Source of the DNA: CAG-964 sp902789345
GTDB lineage: Bacteria > Bacillota > Clostridia > Oscillospirales > Acutalibacteraceae
Length of the DNA stretch: 64,000 bases
NCBI GenBank assembly: GCA_052117325.1
Contig: JBQKJJ010000001.1
Strand: one strand, 5' to 3'
Part shown: positions 43,046 to 52,072 of the stretch, piece after piece
How the letters are laid out: each line of letters starts with the position of its first letter
How positions within the stretch are numbered: the first letter of the stretch is position 1
The notes under the pieces: generated by a model
Databases searched by the model: none
Told to the model about the DNA's origin: nothing
What the model saw: the letters and a program-made list of their open reading frames with translations, nothing else
Position numbers and translations under genes: made by a program

Positions 43046-44218
43046 TTATTTTCTTTCCTGCAAAAACTCCTCAATGCGCTTTAGAGCCTCCATAATGTGC
43101 TTAACCGAAAAGGAATAAGACACTCTTACAAAGCCCTCTCCGCTTTCTCCAAAGGCGTTGCCCGGTACAACCGCTACGCTTTTAGACTTTAGCAGTTCCA
43201 TACAAAAGTCCTCGGAGGACATACCTGTGCTTTTAATACACGGAAAGGCATAGAACGCACCCTCCGGCTCAAAGCAGGTTAGTCCCATTTCGTTGAACTT
43301 TTCAACTACCAGGCGTCTGCGCATATCGTATTCATCACGCATAGCTGTAATATCCTTGTCGCCGTTTTTAAGAGCCTCTATGGCTGCATACTGTGCTGTA
43401 GTAGGAGCGCTCATAATGCCGAATTGGTGCATCTTTGTCATAGCGTCTGTAATAGGCTTTGGTGCTAGGGAGTAGCCCAATCTCCAGCCTGTCATTGAGT
43501 ATGATTTTGAAAAGCCGCTTACTACTACTGTGCGCTCCTTCATACCCTCAAGTTCTGCTATAGATACATGCTGTTTGCCGTTATATGTAAGCTCGGCGTA
43601 TATTTCGTCCGACAGCACAAAAATGTTATGCTTTTTAATAATGGGTGCTATTTTTTCAAGGTCAGACCTTTCCATTATTCCACCTGTAGGGTTGTTAGGG
43701 TATGGCAAAACAAGTATTTTTGATTTTGGTGTTATTGCCTTTTCCAAAAGCTCAGGTGTAATCTTAAATTTATCTTCCGATCTGGTTTCAACAACTACAG
43801 GTTCTCCGTCTGCCATTTCTACCAAAGGATTATAACAGACAAAGCTAGGCTCGGGTATAAGCACCTGGTCGCCTATATTTATCAGCGTGCGCATAGTAAG
43901 GTCAATAGCCTCTGAACCGCCTACGGTTACAAGGCAATTTTCATTGCCCTTATAGGATACATTAAATCTTCTTTTATAATAACTGCAAATTTCATCTCTT
44001 AATTCGGTTAAGCCTTTGTTGGAGGTATACCTGGTGTTGCCAAGGCGGAGGGAGTTAATACCCTCTTCTCTGATATGCCATGGGGTTTTAAAATCAGGCT
44101 CACCTATTGAAAGTGATATTACATTATCCATTTCGCTGGCAATATCAAAAAATTTTCTTATACCCGACGGCTTTACTGCTTTTATTTTCTCGTTTATTAC
44201 CTCATCATAGTTTATCAC
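43046..44218 (-). CDS. Class I/II PLP-dependent aminotransferase (PatA/AspC-like)
   Basis: 390 residues. The PLP lysine is in VVSGFSKSYSMTGWRLGYS. Other class-I motifs are SLSIGEPDFKTPWHIREEGI, VLPYPNNPTGGIM and the C-terminal FVRVSYSF. The substrate (aspartate, aromatic or N-acetyl-diaminopimelate type) cannot be fixed by sequence alone. Its start overlaps the stop of the upstream Lrp-type regulator by 4 bases, implying coupled expression and probable control by that regulator. Confidence 0.93.
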   Translation of the reverse strand: MINYDEVINEKIKAVKPSGIRKFFDIASEMDNVISLSIGEPDFKTPWHIREEGINSLRLGNTRYTSNKGLTELRDEICSYYKRRFNVSYKGNENCLVTVGGSEAIDLTMRTLINIGDQVLIPEPSFVCYNPLVEMADGEPVVVETRSEDKFKITPELLEKAITPKSKILVLPYPNNPTGGIMERSDLEKIAPIIKKHNIFVLSDEIYAELTYNGKQHVSIAELEGMKERTVVVSGFSKSYSMTGWRLGYSLAPKPITDAMTKMHQFGIMSAPTTAQYAAIEALKNGDKDITAMRDEYDMRRRLVVEKFNEMGLTCFEPEGAFYAFPCIKSTGMSSEDFCMELLKSKSVAVVPGNAFGESGEGFVRVSYSFSVKHIMEALKRIEEFLQERK

Positions 44219-44706
44219 AGTATAATACTCCTTTTGTCATCTTCCTCATTGTCGCTGTCAAATTCAATGCCGCTTTCCTTATAGGTTTTCAGCTTAAAGC
44301 GAGTGCTTGTGGCAACAACTGCGTCAATGGTAGAAAGCTTTTTGGCTACAAACATAGCAATGTCTGTTACACTTGCACCCTTTACAAGCACAAGCAAATC
44401 GTAAGAGCCTGCCATTAGGTATACTGACTCTACCTCGTCAAAATTCATAATTTCCTGTGCAATGCTGTCAAAGCCGGTATCCTTTTCAGGTGTAACGGTA
44501 AGCTCTATATAGGCCGTTGCATCTGCACCCTTTACCTTGTCGTAGTCAATTACGGCTTGGTAGCCTTTTATAACGCCGTCCTTTTCATATTGCTTTATTT
44601 GCTTTTCGATGTAGTCTTCAGGCTCGCCAAGCATTGTGGCTATTTCTTTATATGTTAAGTTACTGTTTTCACTAAGAAGCTTTAAAATTCTATCCATAAA
44701 GTACAA
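44215..44706 (-). CDS. Lrp/AsnC-family transcriptional regulator
   Basis: 163 residues. The N-terminal winged helix (LLSENSNLTYKEIATMLGEP) is followed by a RAM/ACT-like ligand domain (about 65-140; TAYIELTVTPEKDTGF, YLMAGSYDLLVLVKG). The C-terminal 20 residues are acidic. Start ATG with AGGAGTTG upstream. It forms an overlapping pair with the aminotransferase, a common Clostridia arrangement; amino-acid-responsive control of that gene is the likely role. Confidence 0.92.
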   Translation of the reverse strand: MYFMDRILKLLSENSNLTYKEIATMLGEPEDYIEKQIKQYEKDGVIKGYQAVIDYDKVKGADATAYIELTVTPEKDTGFDSIAQEIMNFDEVESVYLMAGSYDLLVLVKGASVTDIAMFVAKKLSTIDAVVATSTRFKLKTYKESGIEFDSDNEEDDKRSIIL

Positions 44707-44856
44707 CTCCTATTCATTGTAAGTTTAATGTAATTATATAACAAACAATCGTTACTGTCTACATCAAAGCCGGTTACTATGTTGTAAATATTGAATTAGG
44801 ATAGCCTTTGTGTTAGAATTACTACTGTAAAATTTTCAAGGGCCAGGGTGCTGTGT

Positions 44857-45807
44857 ATGAAAGAAATAATTATTACCAAAAATGACGCAGGACAGCGTTT
44901 GGATAAGTTTATAAGCAAACGCTTTAAAACAATGCCAAAGTCGCTTATGTATAAATATATACGAAAAAAATGCATTAAGATAAACAATAAACGCTGTGAG
45001 ATTTCTACCTTTTTAAATGAAGGTGATGTGCTTAAGCTGTTTATTAAGGACGAATTTTTTGAGGCAGATACACAGGAAAACTATGAATTTTTGAAAGCAC
45101 CTGCCAAGCTGGATATAATTTACGAGGACAGCAATATTTTACTTGTAAATAAAAAACCGGGAGTAATAGTACACCCGGACGAAAAATATCACTTTGACTC
45201 GCTTATAGCCCGTGTTTTGCACTATTTGTACGACAAAGGGGAGTACGACCCGAATCAGGACAAGGCGTTTACACCGGCACTTGTAAACAGAATAGACCGC
45301 AACACCGGCGGTATAGTTATTGCCGCTAAAAATGCTGAAAGCTTGCGGATATTAAACGCAAAAATGAAAACCAGGGAGCTTACAAAGCTGTACCTTTGCC
45401 TGGTGCAGGGTACGCTTAAAAGGCAAGAGGGGCTTCTGACAGGATATTTAGAAAAAGACCAAAAGAAAAACAAGGTTAAAATACTAAAAAAACCTACGCA
45501 AAACAGTAAAATTGTAAAAACAAAGTATACCGTTATAAAGAATATAGGTAATAACAGTCTTGTTGAGGTGGATTTGCTTACAGGAAGAACCCACCAAATA
45601 AGAGCACATATGGCAAGCATAGGTCACCCCCTTTTGGGTGATACAAAGTACGGCTACAAGCGCAAAGGGGAAGATGATTTTTACAAATATCAGGCGTTGT
45701 ACGCTTACAAGCTTACATTTAACTTTGAAACTGACGGCGGCTGTATGAACTACTTAAACGGAAAAAGCTTTCAGGTAAGCAATGAAAGTATTTGGTTTTT
45801 ACGCTAA
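44857..45807 (+). CDS. RluA-family pseudouridine synthase
   Basis: 316 residues: an N-terminal S4-like RNA-binding domain (DAGQRLDKFISKRFKTMPKS) and a RluA catalytic domain. The catalytic aspartate is in VNRIDRNTGGIVIAAKN; the usual histidine before it is asparagine. RTHQIRAHMASIGHPLLGD is intact. It probably modifies 23S rRNA like RluC/RluD, but the exact site is undetermined. ATG at 44857 has AGGGTG upstream; GTG at 44848 is unlikely. Confidence 0.92.
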   Translation: MKEIIITKNDAGQRLDKFISKRFKTMPKSLMYKYIRKKCIKINNKRCEISTFLNEGDVLKLFIKDEFFEADTQENYEFLKAPAKLDIIYEDSNILLVNKKPGVIVHPDEKYHFDSLIARVLHYLYDKGEYDPNQDKAFTPALVNRIDRNTGGIVIAAKNAESLRILNAKMKTRELTKLYLCLVQGTLKRQEGLLTGYLEKDQKKNKVKILKKPTQNSKIVKTKYTVIKNIGNNSLVEVDLLTGRTHQIRAHMASIGHPLLGDTKYGYKRKGEDDFYKYQALYAYKLTFNFETDGGCMNYLNGKSFQVSNESIWFLR

Positions 45808-45811
45808 ACAA

Positions 45812-45852
45812 AATGGTCACAAATGCACTTAATTAATGCATTTGTGACCATT
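45812..45852. terminator. Bidirectional terminator-like hairpin
   Basis: AATGGTCACAAATGCA pairs perfectly with TGCATTTGTGACCATT between convergent genes. Confidence 0.8.
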
Positions 45853-45868
45853 GCCTTTTGGTATTAAT

Positions 45869-46309
45869 TTAGTTGTGAAAATCATCAATACAGTCAGGGC
45901 AGTCCGGCATATCAAAATCATCAGGCATATGCGGGTCGTGTGCAGGGTGGGGCATACCGCCCACTACCTCGCCACGGCGTACCGACAGCCTCTGCTTCTC
46001 TTGCTCTGTAAGCTCTGACAGAGTATCTTTAAATTCTCTGGAATGTTTAATATTCTTTATTACAAGGGTTGGAGAGGTAACATCCTGTGAATACAAAGTA
46101 ATGGTACCTAAGCCAAACATTTTTTGAAAAAGTGAGCGAGAATACTCCATATCGAGTATTCTGTAATGCAGTATTTCATTTTCTTTTGTTACCAAACAGC
46201 CTGTTTCTACTACTAATTTTTTCTTGTAGATTATATACTTCGTAAAAGTAAAGGGCAGTCCAAAGAACAGCCAGCGCTTTCTTTCACGGGTAATTTCTGT
46301 ATCTGCCAT
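45869..46309 (-). CDS. Bacterial PH-domain (bPH2/YdbS-like) protein with acidic His-rich tail
   Basis: 146 residues. The PH-like core (about 20-110) includes KYIIYKKKLVVETGCLVTKE and MFGLGTITLYSQDVTSPTL. The membrane helices usual in YdbS-type proteins are absent, apart from a weak hydrophobic FFGLPFTFTKYI. The last 30 residues are rich in His, Asp and Pro with a CPDC pair (HPAHDPHMPDDFDMPDCPDC), which looks able to bind metal. AGGGAGGC precedes the ATG. It follows the phosphofructokinase gene by 15 bases, so it is likely cotranscribed. Its role is unknown. Confidence 0.8.
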   Translation of the reverse strand: MADTEITRERKRWLFFGLPFTFTKYIIYKKKLVVETGCLVTKENEILHYRILDMEYSRSLFQKMFGLGTITLYSQDVTSPTLVIKNIKHSREFKDTLSELTEQEKQRLSVRRGEVVGGMPHPAHDPHMPDDFDMPDCPDCIDDFHN

Positions 46310-46324
46310 ATAAGCCTCCCTTTA

Positions 46325-47407
46325 TTATTTGTCACCAAAGGATATACCTACGGCTCTTGCGCACTTAATTTCGTCGCAGTCAACCGGTACTGTTTTCAGC
46401 TTGCCTGCAACCTCCTCCAGTGGAACAGGAACAATTTTATCTCCCTGCAGTGCTACCATATTTCCGTATTTTTCTTCTACAATAAGCTGTGCTGCGGCAG
46501 CGCCAAAGCTTGTAGACAAGAAACGGTCATATGGGCAGGTTTCGCCGCCTCTTTGCATGTGGCCCGGTACGGTAATTCTTGTTTCGTGTCCTGTTTTTTC
46601 CTGTATTTGTGCTGCAAGCTGTGAAGTAAATGTTCCGTTAGGCTGTGCCATAACAGCAGCCTTTCTGTCCTTTTTGGAAAGCTCTGCAACCTCCTTAGGT
46701 ACAGCACCCTCTGCCATTGCAATTACTGTAAAGTGCTTGCCGTTACGCTCTCTTTCTTCAATCTTTTTAACTATATTGTCAACAGAATAAGGAATCTCCG
46801 GCAGCAGTATAACATCTGCTCCGCCTGCTACACCGGCATATAGAGTAAGCCAGCCAACCTTGTGTCCCATAACCTCTACAACAAAAATTCTGCTGTGGGA
46901 TGTAGCTGTGGTGTGAATAGCGTCTAGGCAGTAGGTAGCTACATTTATGCCGCTTTGAAAGCCAAAGGTTTTGTCTGTGCCCCATAGGTCGTTGTCAATT
47001 GTCTTAGGCAGAGAAACAATGTTGCAGCCCTCTTCTCTAAGTAAATTGGCAGTTTTTTGAGAGCCGTTGCCGCCTAAAATAACAAGGCAGTCAAGTTTTA
47101 GGTACTTATAAGTTTTTTTCATACAGGCTACTTTGTCTATACCATCTTCGCCAATAACACGCATTAGCTTAAACGGTTGGCGGGATGTACCCAAAATTGT
47201 ACCGCCAATGCTCAAAATTCCCGAAAAATCTTCAGGCTTCATTTTTTTGTAGTCACCGTGAATTAATCCTTTATAGCCGTTTAAAATACCTATAATTTCA
47301 ACATTTTTTTCACCGTAATGCTCATACAGTGCCTTTGCCACACCTCTCATAGTTGCGTTAAGACCCTGACAGTCACCGCCGCTTGTTAAGAAGCCTACTC
47401 TTTTCAT
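46325..47407 (-). CDS. pfkA: 6-phosphofructokinase
   Basis: 360 residues. It phosphorylates fructose 6-phosphate in glycolysis. Landmarks: VGFLTSGGDCQGLNATMRG, ILGGNGSQKTA, SLPKTIDNDLWGTDKTFGF, IFVVEVMGHKVGWLTLYAG and VPGHMQRGG. The glycine in GGNGS, where pyrophosphate-dependent enzymes carry aspartate, favours ATP as donor. The lysine in PKTIDND occurs in both kinds. ATG at 47407 is chosen because GAGAGG lies 9 bases before it; the ATG at 47416 abuts that site. Confidence 0.93.
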   Translation of the reverse strand: MKRVGFLTSGGDCQGLNATMRGVAKALYEHYGEKNVEIIGILNGYKGLIHGDYKKMKPEDFSGILSIGGTILGTSRQPFKLMRVIGEDGIDKVACMKKTYKYLKLDCLVILGGNGSQKTANLLREEGCNIVSLPKTIDNDLWGTDKTFGFQSGINVATYCLDAIHTTATSHSRIFVVEVMGHKVGWLTLYAGVAGGADVILLPEIPYSVDNIVKKIEERERNGKHFTVIAMAEGAVPKEVAELSKKDRKAAVMAQPNGTFTSQLAAQIQEKTGHETRITVPGHMQRGGETCPYDRFLSTSFGAAAAQLIVEEKYGNMVALQGDKIVPVPLEEVAGKLKTVPVDCDEIKCARAVGISFGDK

Positions 47408-47545
47408 ATTAAACATCCTCTCTATCTATATATTTATGCCTGCCGGCTTTGCATACAGCAAAACTTTATTTGCGCAGGCTTATTATACCCTATGCTTATC
47501 TAAAAGCATTAATAACCCGGTATTTTACAAAAAATTTTACAAGAA

Positions 47546-47588
47546 AAGGGTTGTACCTACCGACATACATCGGTAAATACACCCCTTG
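47546..47588 (-). terminator. Terminator of the asd-dapA-dapB-ACT operon
   Basis: An interrupted stem (AAGGGGTGTA-TTTACCGA with TCGGTAGGTACAACCCTT) has a short T-run on the minus strand. Confidence 0.6.
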
Positions 47589-47601
47589 TTTCATAACATA
47601 T

Positions 47602-48054
47602 TTATGAATCCAGACAAGTGCTTAGCGCCTTGTATGCTTGCTCGAAAACAGCGTCAGTTACCAGTACAGACACCTGCACCTGTGATGTTGTAACAATACG
47701 CAGGTCTATATTAGAATCGGCAATAGCCCTGAAAATTTTTGAAGCTACGCCCGGATGGTCTGCCATATCGTCATCCATTAGACTGATAATAGAGTTGCCG
47801 CTGCTGACTATAGGCTTAATATTCTTGCTTTTAAGCTTTGAGGTATAGCCCAGCAAAGGCATAAGGTCGTCATCGTTTATAGTAAACGAAACAGATGTGC
47901 TGCTGCCCTGTACAGGTGATAATGAAATCATATCAATATCAATATTCAAAGCGGCAATGTCCTCAAATACCGAAGCAATAAAATCCATATCCGCAGGAGC
48001 ATTTCTTAGTGTAACAAGCGTAATATCGTTAGATACCTGAATTTTTGCACTCAT
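47602..48054 (-). CDS. Stand-alone double-ACT protein, aspartokinase-regulatory-like
   Basis: 150 residues forming two ACT domains (about 1-75 and 78-150). It resembles the regulatory half of aspartokinase: VTLRNAPADMDFIASVFEDI and MADHPGVASKIFRAIADSNI are close to the aspartokinase ACT pattern, but no kinase domain is present. It ends the asd-dapA-dapB operon, so it probably senses lysine or another aspartate-family product. It may be a free regulatory subunit. ATG at 48054 with GGGAG upstream; TTG at 48063 is possible. Confidence 0.85.
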   Translation of the reverse strand: MSAKIQVSNDITLVTLRNAPADMDFIASVFEDIAALNIDIDMISLSPVQGSSTSVSFTINDDDLMPLLGYTSKLKSKNIKPIVSSGNSIISLMDDDMADHPGVASKIFRAIADSNIDLRIVTTSQVQVSVLVTDAVFEQAYKALSTCLDS

Positions 48055-48078
48055 ATTATACAACTCCCATATTTATTA

Positions 48079-48837
48079 TTATTTACCCTGTAGCATATCT
48101 GACATATTGTACATACCCGGGGTTTTATCACTTAAATAAACAGCCGCATTAATTGAACCAATAGCAAAAACCTCTTTTGACTGTGCCTGGTGCGTCAGCG
48201 TAACAACCTCGTCATGTCCGGCAAAAATAACCTGATGTTCACCTACTATGGTGCCGCCACGAACGGCGTGAATACCGATTTCGTTTTTCTCTCTCTTTTT
48301 TCTGTAAGAGTGGCGGTCATATACATACTGGGGCTCGTTTTCCATTACCTCAGATATGCCGTTGGCAATCATCAAAGCAGTGCCGCTTGGTGCGTCAAGC
48401 TTTTGGTTGTGGTGCTTTTCGATAATTTCAATATCAAAGGCACTGCCTAAAATTTCGGCAGCCTTTTTTGAAAGCTCAATCAACAGGTTAATACCCAATG
48501 ACATATTTCCGGAATGGAAAATAGCCACTTTTTTAGATGCTTTCTCAATATCTGCAATTTGTTCCTTGGAAAAGCCTGTTGTACAAATTACAGCAGGTAC
48601 ATTTTTGGAAACAGCATAATTTAAAAGTCCTGCAAGCACAGCTGGATTAGAAAAATCTATAATAGCGTCTGCTTTTTCCTGTACCTTGCTGAAATCGTCG
48701 TATACAGGAAACTCAGCCGAACCGTCAGAAAATACATCAATGCCGGCTACTACCTTGCAGTCATCTCTTTTTGCAATTTCTCTGGCAATTACCTTGCCCA
48801 TTTTTCCACTGCAGCCACTTAAAATAATATTTGTCAT
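48079..48837 (-). CDS. dapB: 4-hydroxy-tetrahydrodipicolinate reductase
   Basis: 252 residues, the NAD(P)H-dependent second step of the diaminopimelate branch. The N-terminal LSGCSGKMGKVIAREIAK binds the nucleotide. EKHHNQKLDAPSGTALMIA is the substrate and catalytic loop. SMSLGIN-type GNMSLGINLLIELS is also present. It follows dapA by 32 bases and precedes the ACT gene by 24. Confidence 0.97.
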   Translation of the reverse strand: MTNIILSGCSGKMGKVIAREIAKRDDCKVVAGIDVFSDGSAEFPVYDDFSKVQEKADAIIDFSNPAVLAGLLNYAVSKNVPAVICTTGFSKEQIADIEKASKKVAIFHSGNMSLGINLLIELSKKAAEILGSAFDIEIIEKHHNQKLDAPSGTALMIANGISEVMENEPQYVYDRHSYRKKREKNEIGIHAVRGGTIVGEHQVIFAGHDEVVTLTHQAQSKEVFAIGSINAAVYLSDKTPGMYNMSDMLQGK

Positions 48838-48869
48838 TTTAAACTTTCCTTATACTTATATACTACAAA

Positions 48870-49760
48870 TTACTTTACTAAACCGTACTTCTGCATTACA
48901 GCCTTTAGCTCTGCCTTTTTGCTGTCGCTAAGCGAAACCAACGGAAGTCTGCACTCACCGCAGTTAAAGCCCATCATATTAACAGCCTCTTTAACCGGAA
49001 TAGGGTTTACATCGCAGAACATTGCGTTCATTAGCTCTAAATAGTGTAGGTGTTGCTTTGCTGCTTCTGCAAAGTTACCGTCAAGACACAGCTGAGCAAT
49101 GTTGTGCATTTCTTTTGGCATAATATTTGAAAATACAGAAATTACACCCTTGCCGCCCAGTGACATAATAGGTACTGTAAGGTCGTCACAGCCTGTGTAC
49201 ATTGTAAGGTTGTCACCGCACAGTGCCAGTGTTTCTGCAGCAGCGCCTACACTGTCGTTTGCCTCTTTAGTAGCAACAATGTTAGGGTGCTTTGCAAGCT
49301 CTGCGTATGTTGCAGGCTTAATGTTACAGCCTGTTCGGCTAGGCACATTGTAAACAATCATAGGAATGTCTACAGAATCCGCAATTTTTGTAAAATGTGC
49401 AACCAAACCTGCCTGTGAAGTTTTGTTGTAGTAGGGTGTTACTGACAATACGGCGTCAGCACCCATATTTTTAGCTTCTTTTGTAAGCTCTACGGCATAG
49501 GCAGTGTCGTTGCTGCCTGTGCCTGCTATTACAGGAACTCTGCCGTTTACCTTTTCTAAGGTATATTCTATAACCTTGCAGTGCTCTTGGTGATCCATAC
49601 AAGCCGACTCGCCTGTAGTACCGCAAGCCAAAATAGCGTCTGTTCCGTTTTCTATTTGAAAATCTATTAATTTACCGTACTCACTGTAGTTAATTGAACC
49701 GTCAGGGTTCATAGGTGTAACAATAGCTACACAACTACCTGTAAAAATAGGCTCTTGCAT
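48870..49760 (-). CDS. dapA: 4-hydroxy-tetrahydrodipicolinate synthase
   Basis: 296 residues, TIM-barrel lyase joining pyruvate and aspartate semialdehyde. Features: ILACGTTGESACM (the pyruvate-binding TTGE), VTPYYNKTSQAGLVAHF with the catalytic tyrosines, YNVPSRTGCNI, and the Schiff-base lysine in IVATKEANDSV. Start ATG with GGGGGTAA upstream. Second gene of the asd operon. Confidence 0.97.
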   Translation of the reverse strand: MQEPIFTGSCVAIVTPMNPDGSINYSEYGKLIDFQIENGTDAILACGTTGESACMDHQEHCKVIEYTLEKVNGRVPVIAGTGSNDTAYAVELTKEAKNMGADAVLSVTPYYNKTSQAGLVAHFTKIADSVDIPMIVYNVPSRTGCNIKPATYAELAKHPNIVATKEANDSVGAAAETLALCGDNLTMYTGCDDLTVPIMSLGGKGVISVFSNIMPKEMHNIAQLCLDGNFAEAAKQHLHYLELMNAMFCDVNPIPVKEAVNMMGFNCGECRLPLVSLSDSKKAELKAVMQKYGLVK

Positions 49761-49787
49761 AAATATTACCCCCGTTGGATATTTTTA

Positions 49788-50867
49788 TTAATCGTCCAGG
49801 TAACCCTCGGCGCACAGCAGCTCTGCCATAAGAACCGCACCGCCGGCAGCACCTCTTAATGTGTTGTGTGACATACAAACAAACTTGATTGTATACTGTG
49901 TGTCCTCTCTAAGTCTGCCGATAGAAACAGCCATACCGTTTTCAAGATTTCTTTCACTGTTAATCTGTGGTCTGTCAGGCTCTGTAAAGTAGTGCAGGAA
50001 CTGCTTTGGTGCGCTTGGAAGCTCAAGCTCCTGTGCTCTGCCCTTGTAGTTTTCCCATCTTGAAATAATCTCGTCCATAGAAGCCTTTTTCTCAAGCTCT
50101 ACAAATACTGCGGCTGTGTGACCGTCGCTGATAGGCACACGGATACACTGTGATGTAATAGAAGGAACTGTTGTGTCAACAATTTTGTCGCCCTCAATGT
50201 GTCCCCAAATCTTTAGAGGCTCCTTCTCTGACTTTTCTTCCTCGCCGCCGATGTAAGGAATAATGTTGTCTACCATTTCAGGCCATGTTTTAAATGTTTT
50301 GCCTGCACCCGAAATAGCCTGGTATGTACAAGCAAGAACCTTTTTAACGCCTAAATCCATCAAAGGATGAATTGCAGGCACATAGCTCTGAAGTGAGCAG
50401 TTTGACTTTACTGCAATAAAGCCCTTCTTTGTTCCCAAACGCTTTCTCTGTGCAGGGATAATCTTTGCATGGTCAGCGTTAATTTCAGGAATAATCATAG
50501 GAACATCCGGTGTGTGTCTGTTGGCGCTGTTATTTGACATAACAGGGCACTCTGCCTTTGCATAAGCCTCTTCCAGAGCCTTAATTTCGTCTTTCTTCAT
50601 GTCTACTGCGCAGAATACAAAGTCAACCTTTGATGCAACAGCCTCAACATCAGAAGCGTCCATAACGATCATATCCGCAAACTTTTCAGGAATTGGCTTT
50701 GTCATAGCCCACTTAGCGCCTACAGCGTCTTTGTATGCCTTGCCGGCAGAACGCTTGCTGGCAGCCAACGCCACTACCTCAAACCAAGGGTGATTTTCAA
50801 GCAATAGTGCAAATCTTTGGCCAACCATACCTGTTGCACCAATAATACCAACCTTATAATGTTTCAC
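49788..50867 (-). CDS. asd: Aspartate-semialdehyde dehydrogenase, archaeal/fungal type
   Basis: 359 residues. The N-terminal VGIIGATGMVGQRFALLLEN binds NADP. The active-site cysteine is in AVKSNCSLQSYVPAI and the histidine in RVPISDGHTAAVFV. The longer form and the SANRHTPDVPMIIPEIN segment mark the archaeal/fungal-type branch, common in Clostridia. AGGAGG lies before the ATG. First gene of the lysine/diaminopimelate operon, with a consensus promoter 130 bases upstream. Confidence 0.95.
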   Translation of the reverse strand: MKHYKVGIIGATGMVGQRFALLLENHPWFEVVALAASKRSAGKAYKDAVGAKWAMTKPIPEKFADMIVMDASDVEAVASKVDFVFCAVDMKKDEIKALEEAYAKAECPVMSNNSANRHTPDVPMIIPEINADHAKIIPAQRKRLGTKKGFIAVKSNCSLQSYVPAIHPLMDLGVKKVLACTYQAISGAGKTFKTWPEMVDNIIPYIGGEEEKSEKEPLKIWGHIEGDKIVDTTVPSITSQCIRVPISDGHTAAVFVELEKKASMDEIISRWENYKGRAQELELPSAPKQFLHYFTEPDRPQINSERNLENGMAVSIGRLREDTQYTIKFVCMSHNTLRGAAGGAVLMAELLCAEGYLDD

Positions 50868-50984
50868 AATAAATATCCTCCTATAATATACAGTATGAAA
50901 TTACTAATTATTATTTGCCTGTCAGACAAAAATATTGTAAAAGTCCATTAGGCACTGCCTGACAGCTACATAATCTTACTTTAT

Positions 50985-51013
50985 AATATACCACCTACGC
51001 CGATATATGTCAA
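50985..51013 (-). promoter_or_regulatory. Promoter of the asd operon
   Basis: Minus strand TTGACA (51008-51013), 17 bases, TATATT (50985-50990). The leader carries CTGTCAG and CTGACAG arms about 20 bases apart (50930-50963) but nothing like a lysine riboswitch. Confidence 0.75.
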
Positions 51014-51103
51014 TTTATAAATAAAATTTTAGCGTGTTATCTCTGCGTTGTAAATAGATGTGACCTATTTTTAGGTAAAAAATTAATCAAAGTTTGGTAT
51101 AGT

Positions 51104-51160
51104 GTTTTTTAAAAGCCTTCGGAGTGAAGCGTAGCGGAACGGAAAAGGCTTTCAAAAAAC
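51104..51160. repeat. 57-bp palindromic element
   Basis: GTTTTTTAAAAGCCTTC faces GAAAAGGCTTTCAAAAAAC around GGAGTGAAGCGTAGCGGAAC. It ends 9 bases before a transposase remnant and looks like a small mobile or REP-like repeat. Confidence 0.6.
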
Positions 51161-51169
51161 GGCGCCGAT

Positions 51170-51376
51170 TCAGACTGACTGCTTTTCTGGCAGCAATTGT
51201 TTCGGGCTTTTGCCCTCAAGTGTCTGCATTATTTTATTGTTACTCCAAATCAAATGTTTTGCAAGCTTTCGGTTTAAATCATCAACGCTTCTAAATGTTT
51301 CCCAGTCATAAAAATATCTTTGGTTATTTCTGTGGCTGCGTTCTACCTTTTTCCATTGAATCGATATTGAAAACAA
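51170..51376 (-). pseudogene. Transposase C-terminal remnant (integrase-core type)
   Basis: 68 residues, including KKVERSHRNNQRYFYDW, TFRSVDDLNRKLAKHLIWSN and GKSPKQLLPEK. This is the C-terminal end of a DDE/rve transposase of the IS3/IS481 kind. The catalytic core is missing and nothing matching precedes it, so it is a fragment. It lies between a palindrome and a tRNA gene. Confidence 0.75.
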
Positions 51377-51437
51377 AGATTATATAAAGATACAAAATAA
51401 AAACCAATCCAAGCAAAAGCTTAAATTGGTTTCTGTG

Positions 51438-51513
<76 letters not shown>

Positions 51514-52072
51514 ATATTTAATTTATTGCTGTTTCATACAGCTTTTTTATTATAGCCTATTTTATTTGATGTGTCAACTGTTTTTTTAAAATTTTTTTAA
51601 TTTATTTATTTTTAAATGCTTTTCTTATGTTTTTATTCTGTTTTTAAAAATCCTTTTACTTTTATTTACTGTAACTATATTGTAATTATATGATATTTTC
51701 AGTGCTTTATTATATTAATTATGTACTGCTTTATGGTTGTAAACAAATTGTCAGCAAGTTTTCGGCGAGTTTTTTGATATATTCTTTTTTGACATTATTC
51801 ATTAAGTGTGGGCGGTGGCAATGGTTTTGTTAAAATCTTGCTGTGGCACTTGCATAAGGTGTTTACATAAAATTGGCTTTAAAATGGCTGTAGCTTTGTG
51901 TATACAATAAAATTTTTATTGTTATTGCAAAGTAAAACTGTGCTTTGACTAAGGAATTTAAGTCAAACGGTTAAATATACCGATTAAAATGTGCTAAAAT
52001 ATTGCAAAATGCTTTTATTCTTTTAGGTAATGTGGTATAATCTAGTCGAATATATCTAAACGGGGGTATAGT
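51514..52072. other. A+T-rich gap with promoter near its end
   Basis: 560 bases of A+T-rich DNA without credible reading frames. The only clear signal is an extended -10 (TGGTATAAT, 52033-52041) about 30 bases before the next gene; its -35 is poor. Confidence 0.5.

Noticed and set aside
50868..51000. Lysine riboswitch before asd
   Set aside because: The leader is only about 110 bases and has just one weak inverted repeat; lysine aptamers are about 170-190 bases.
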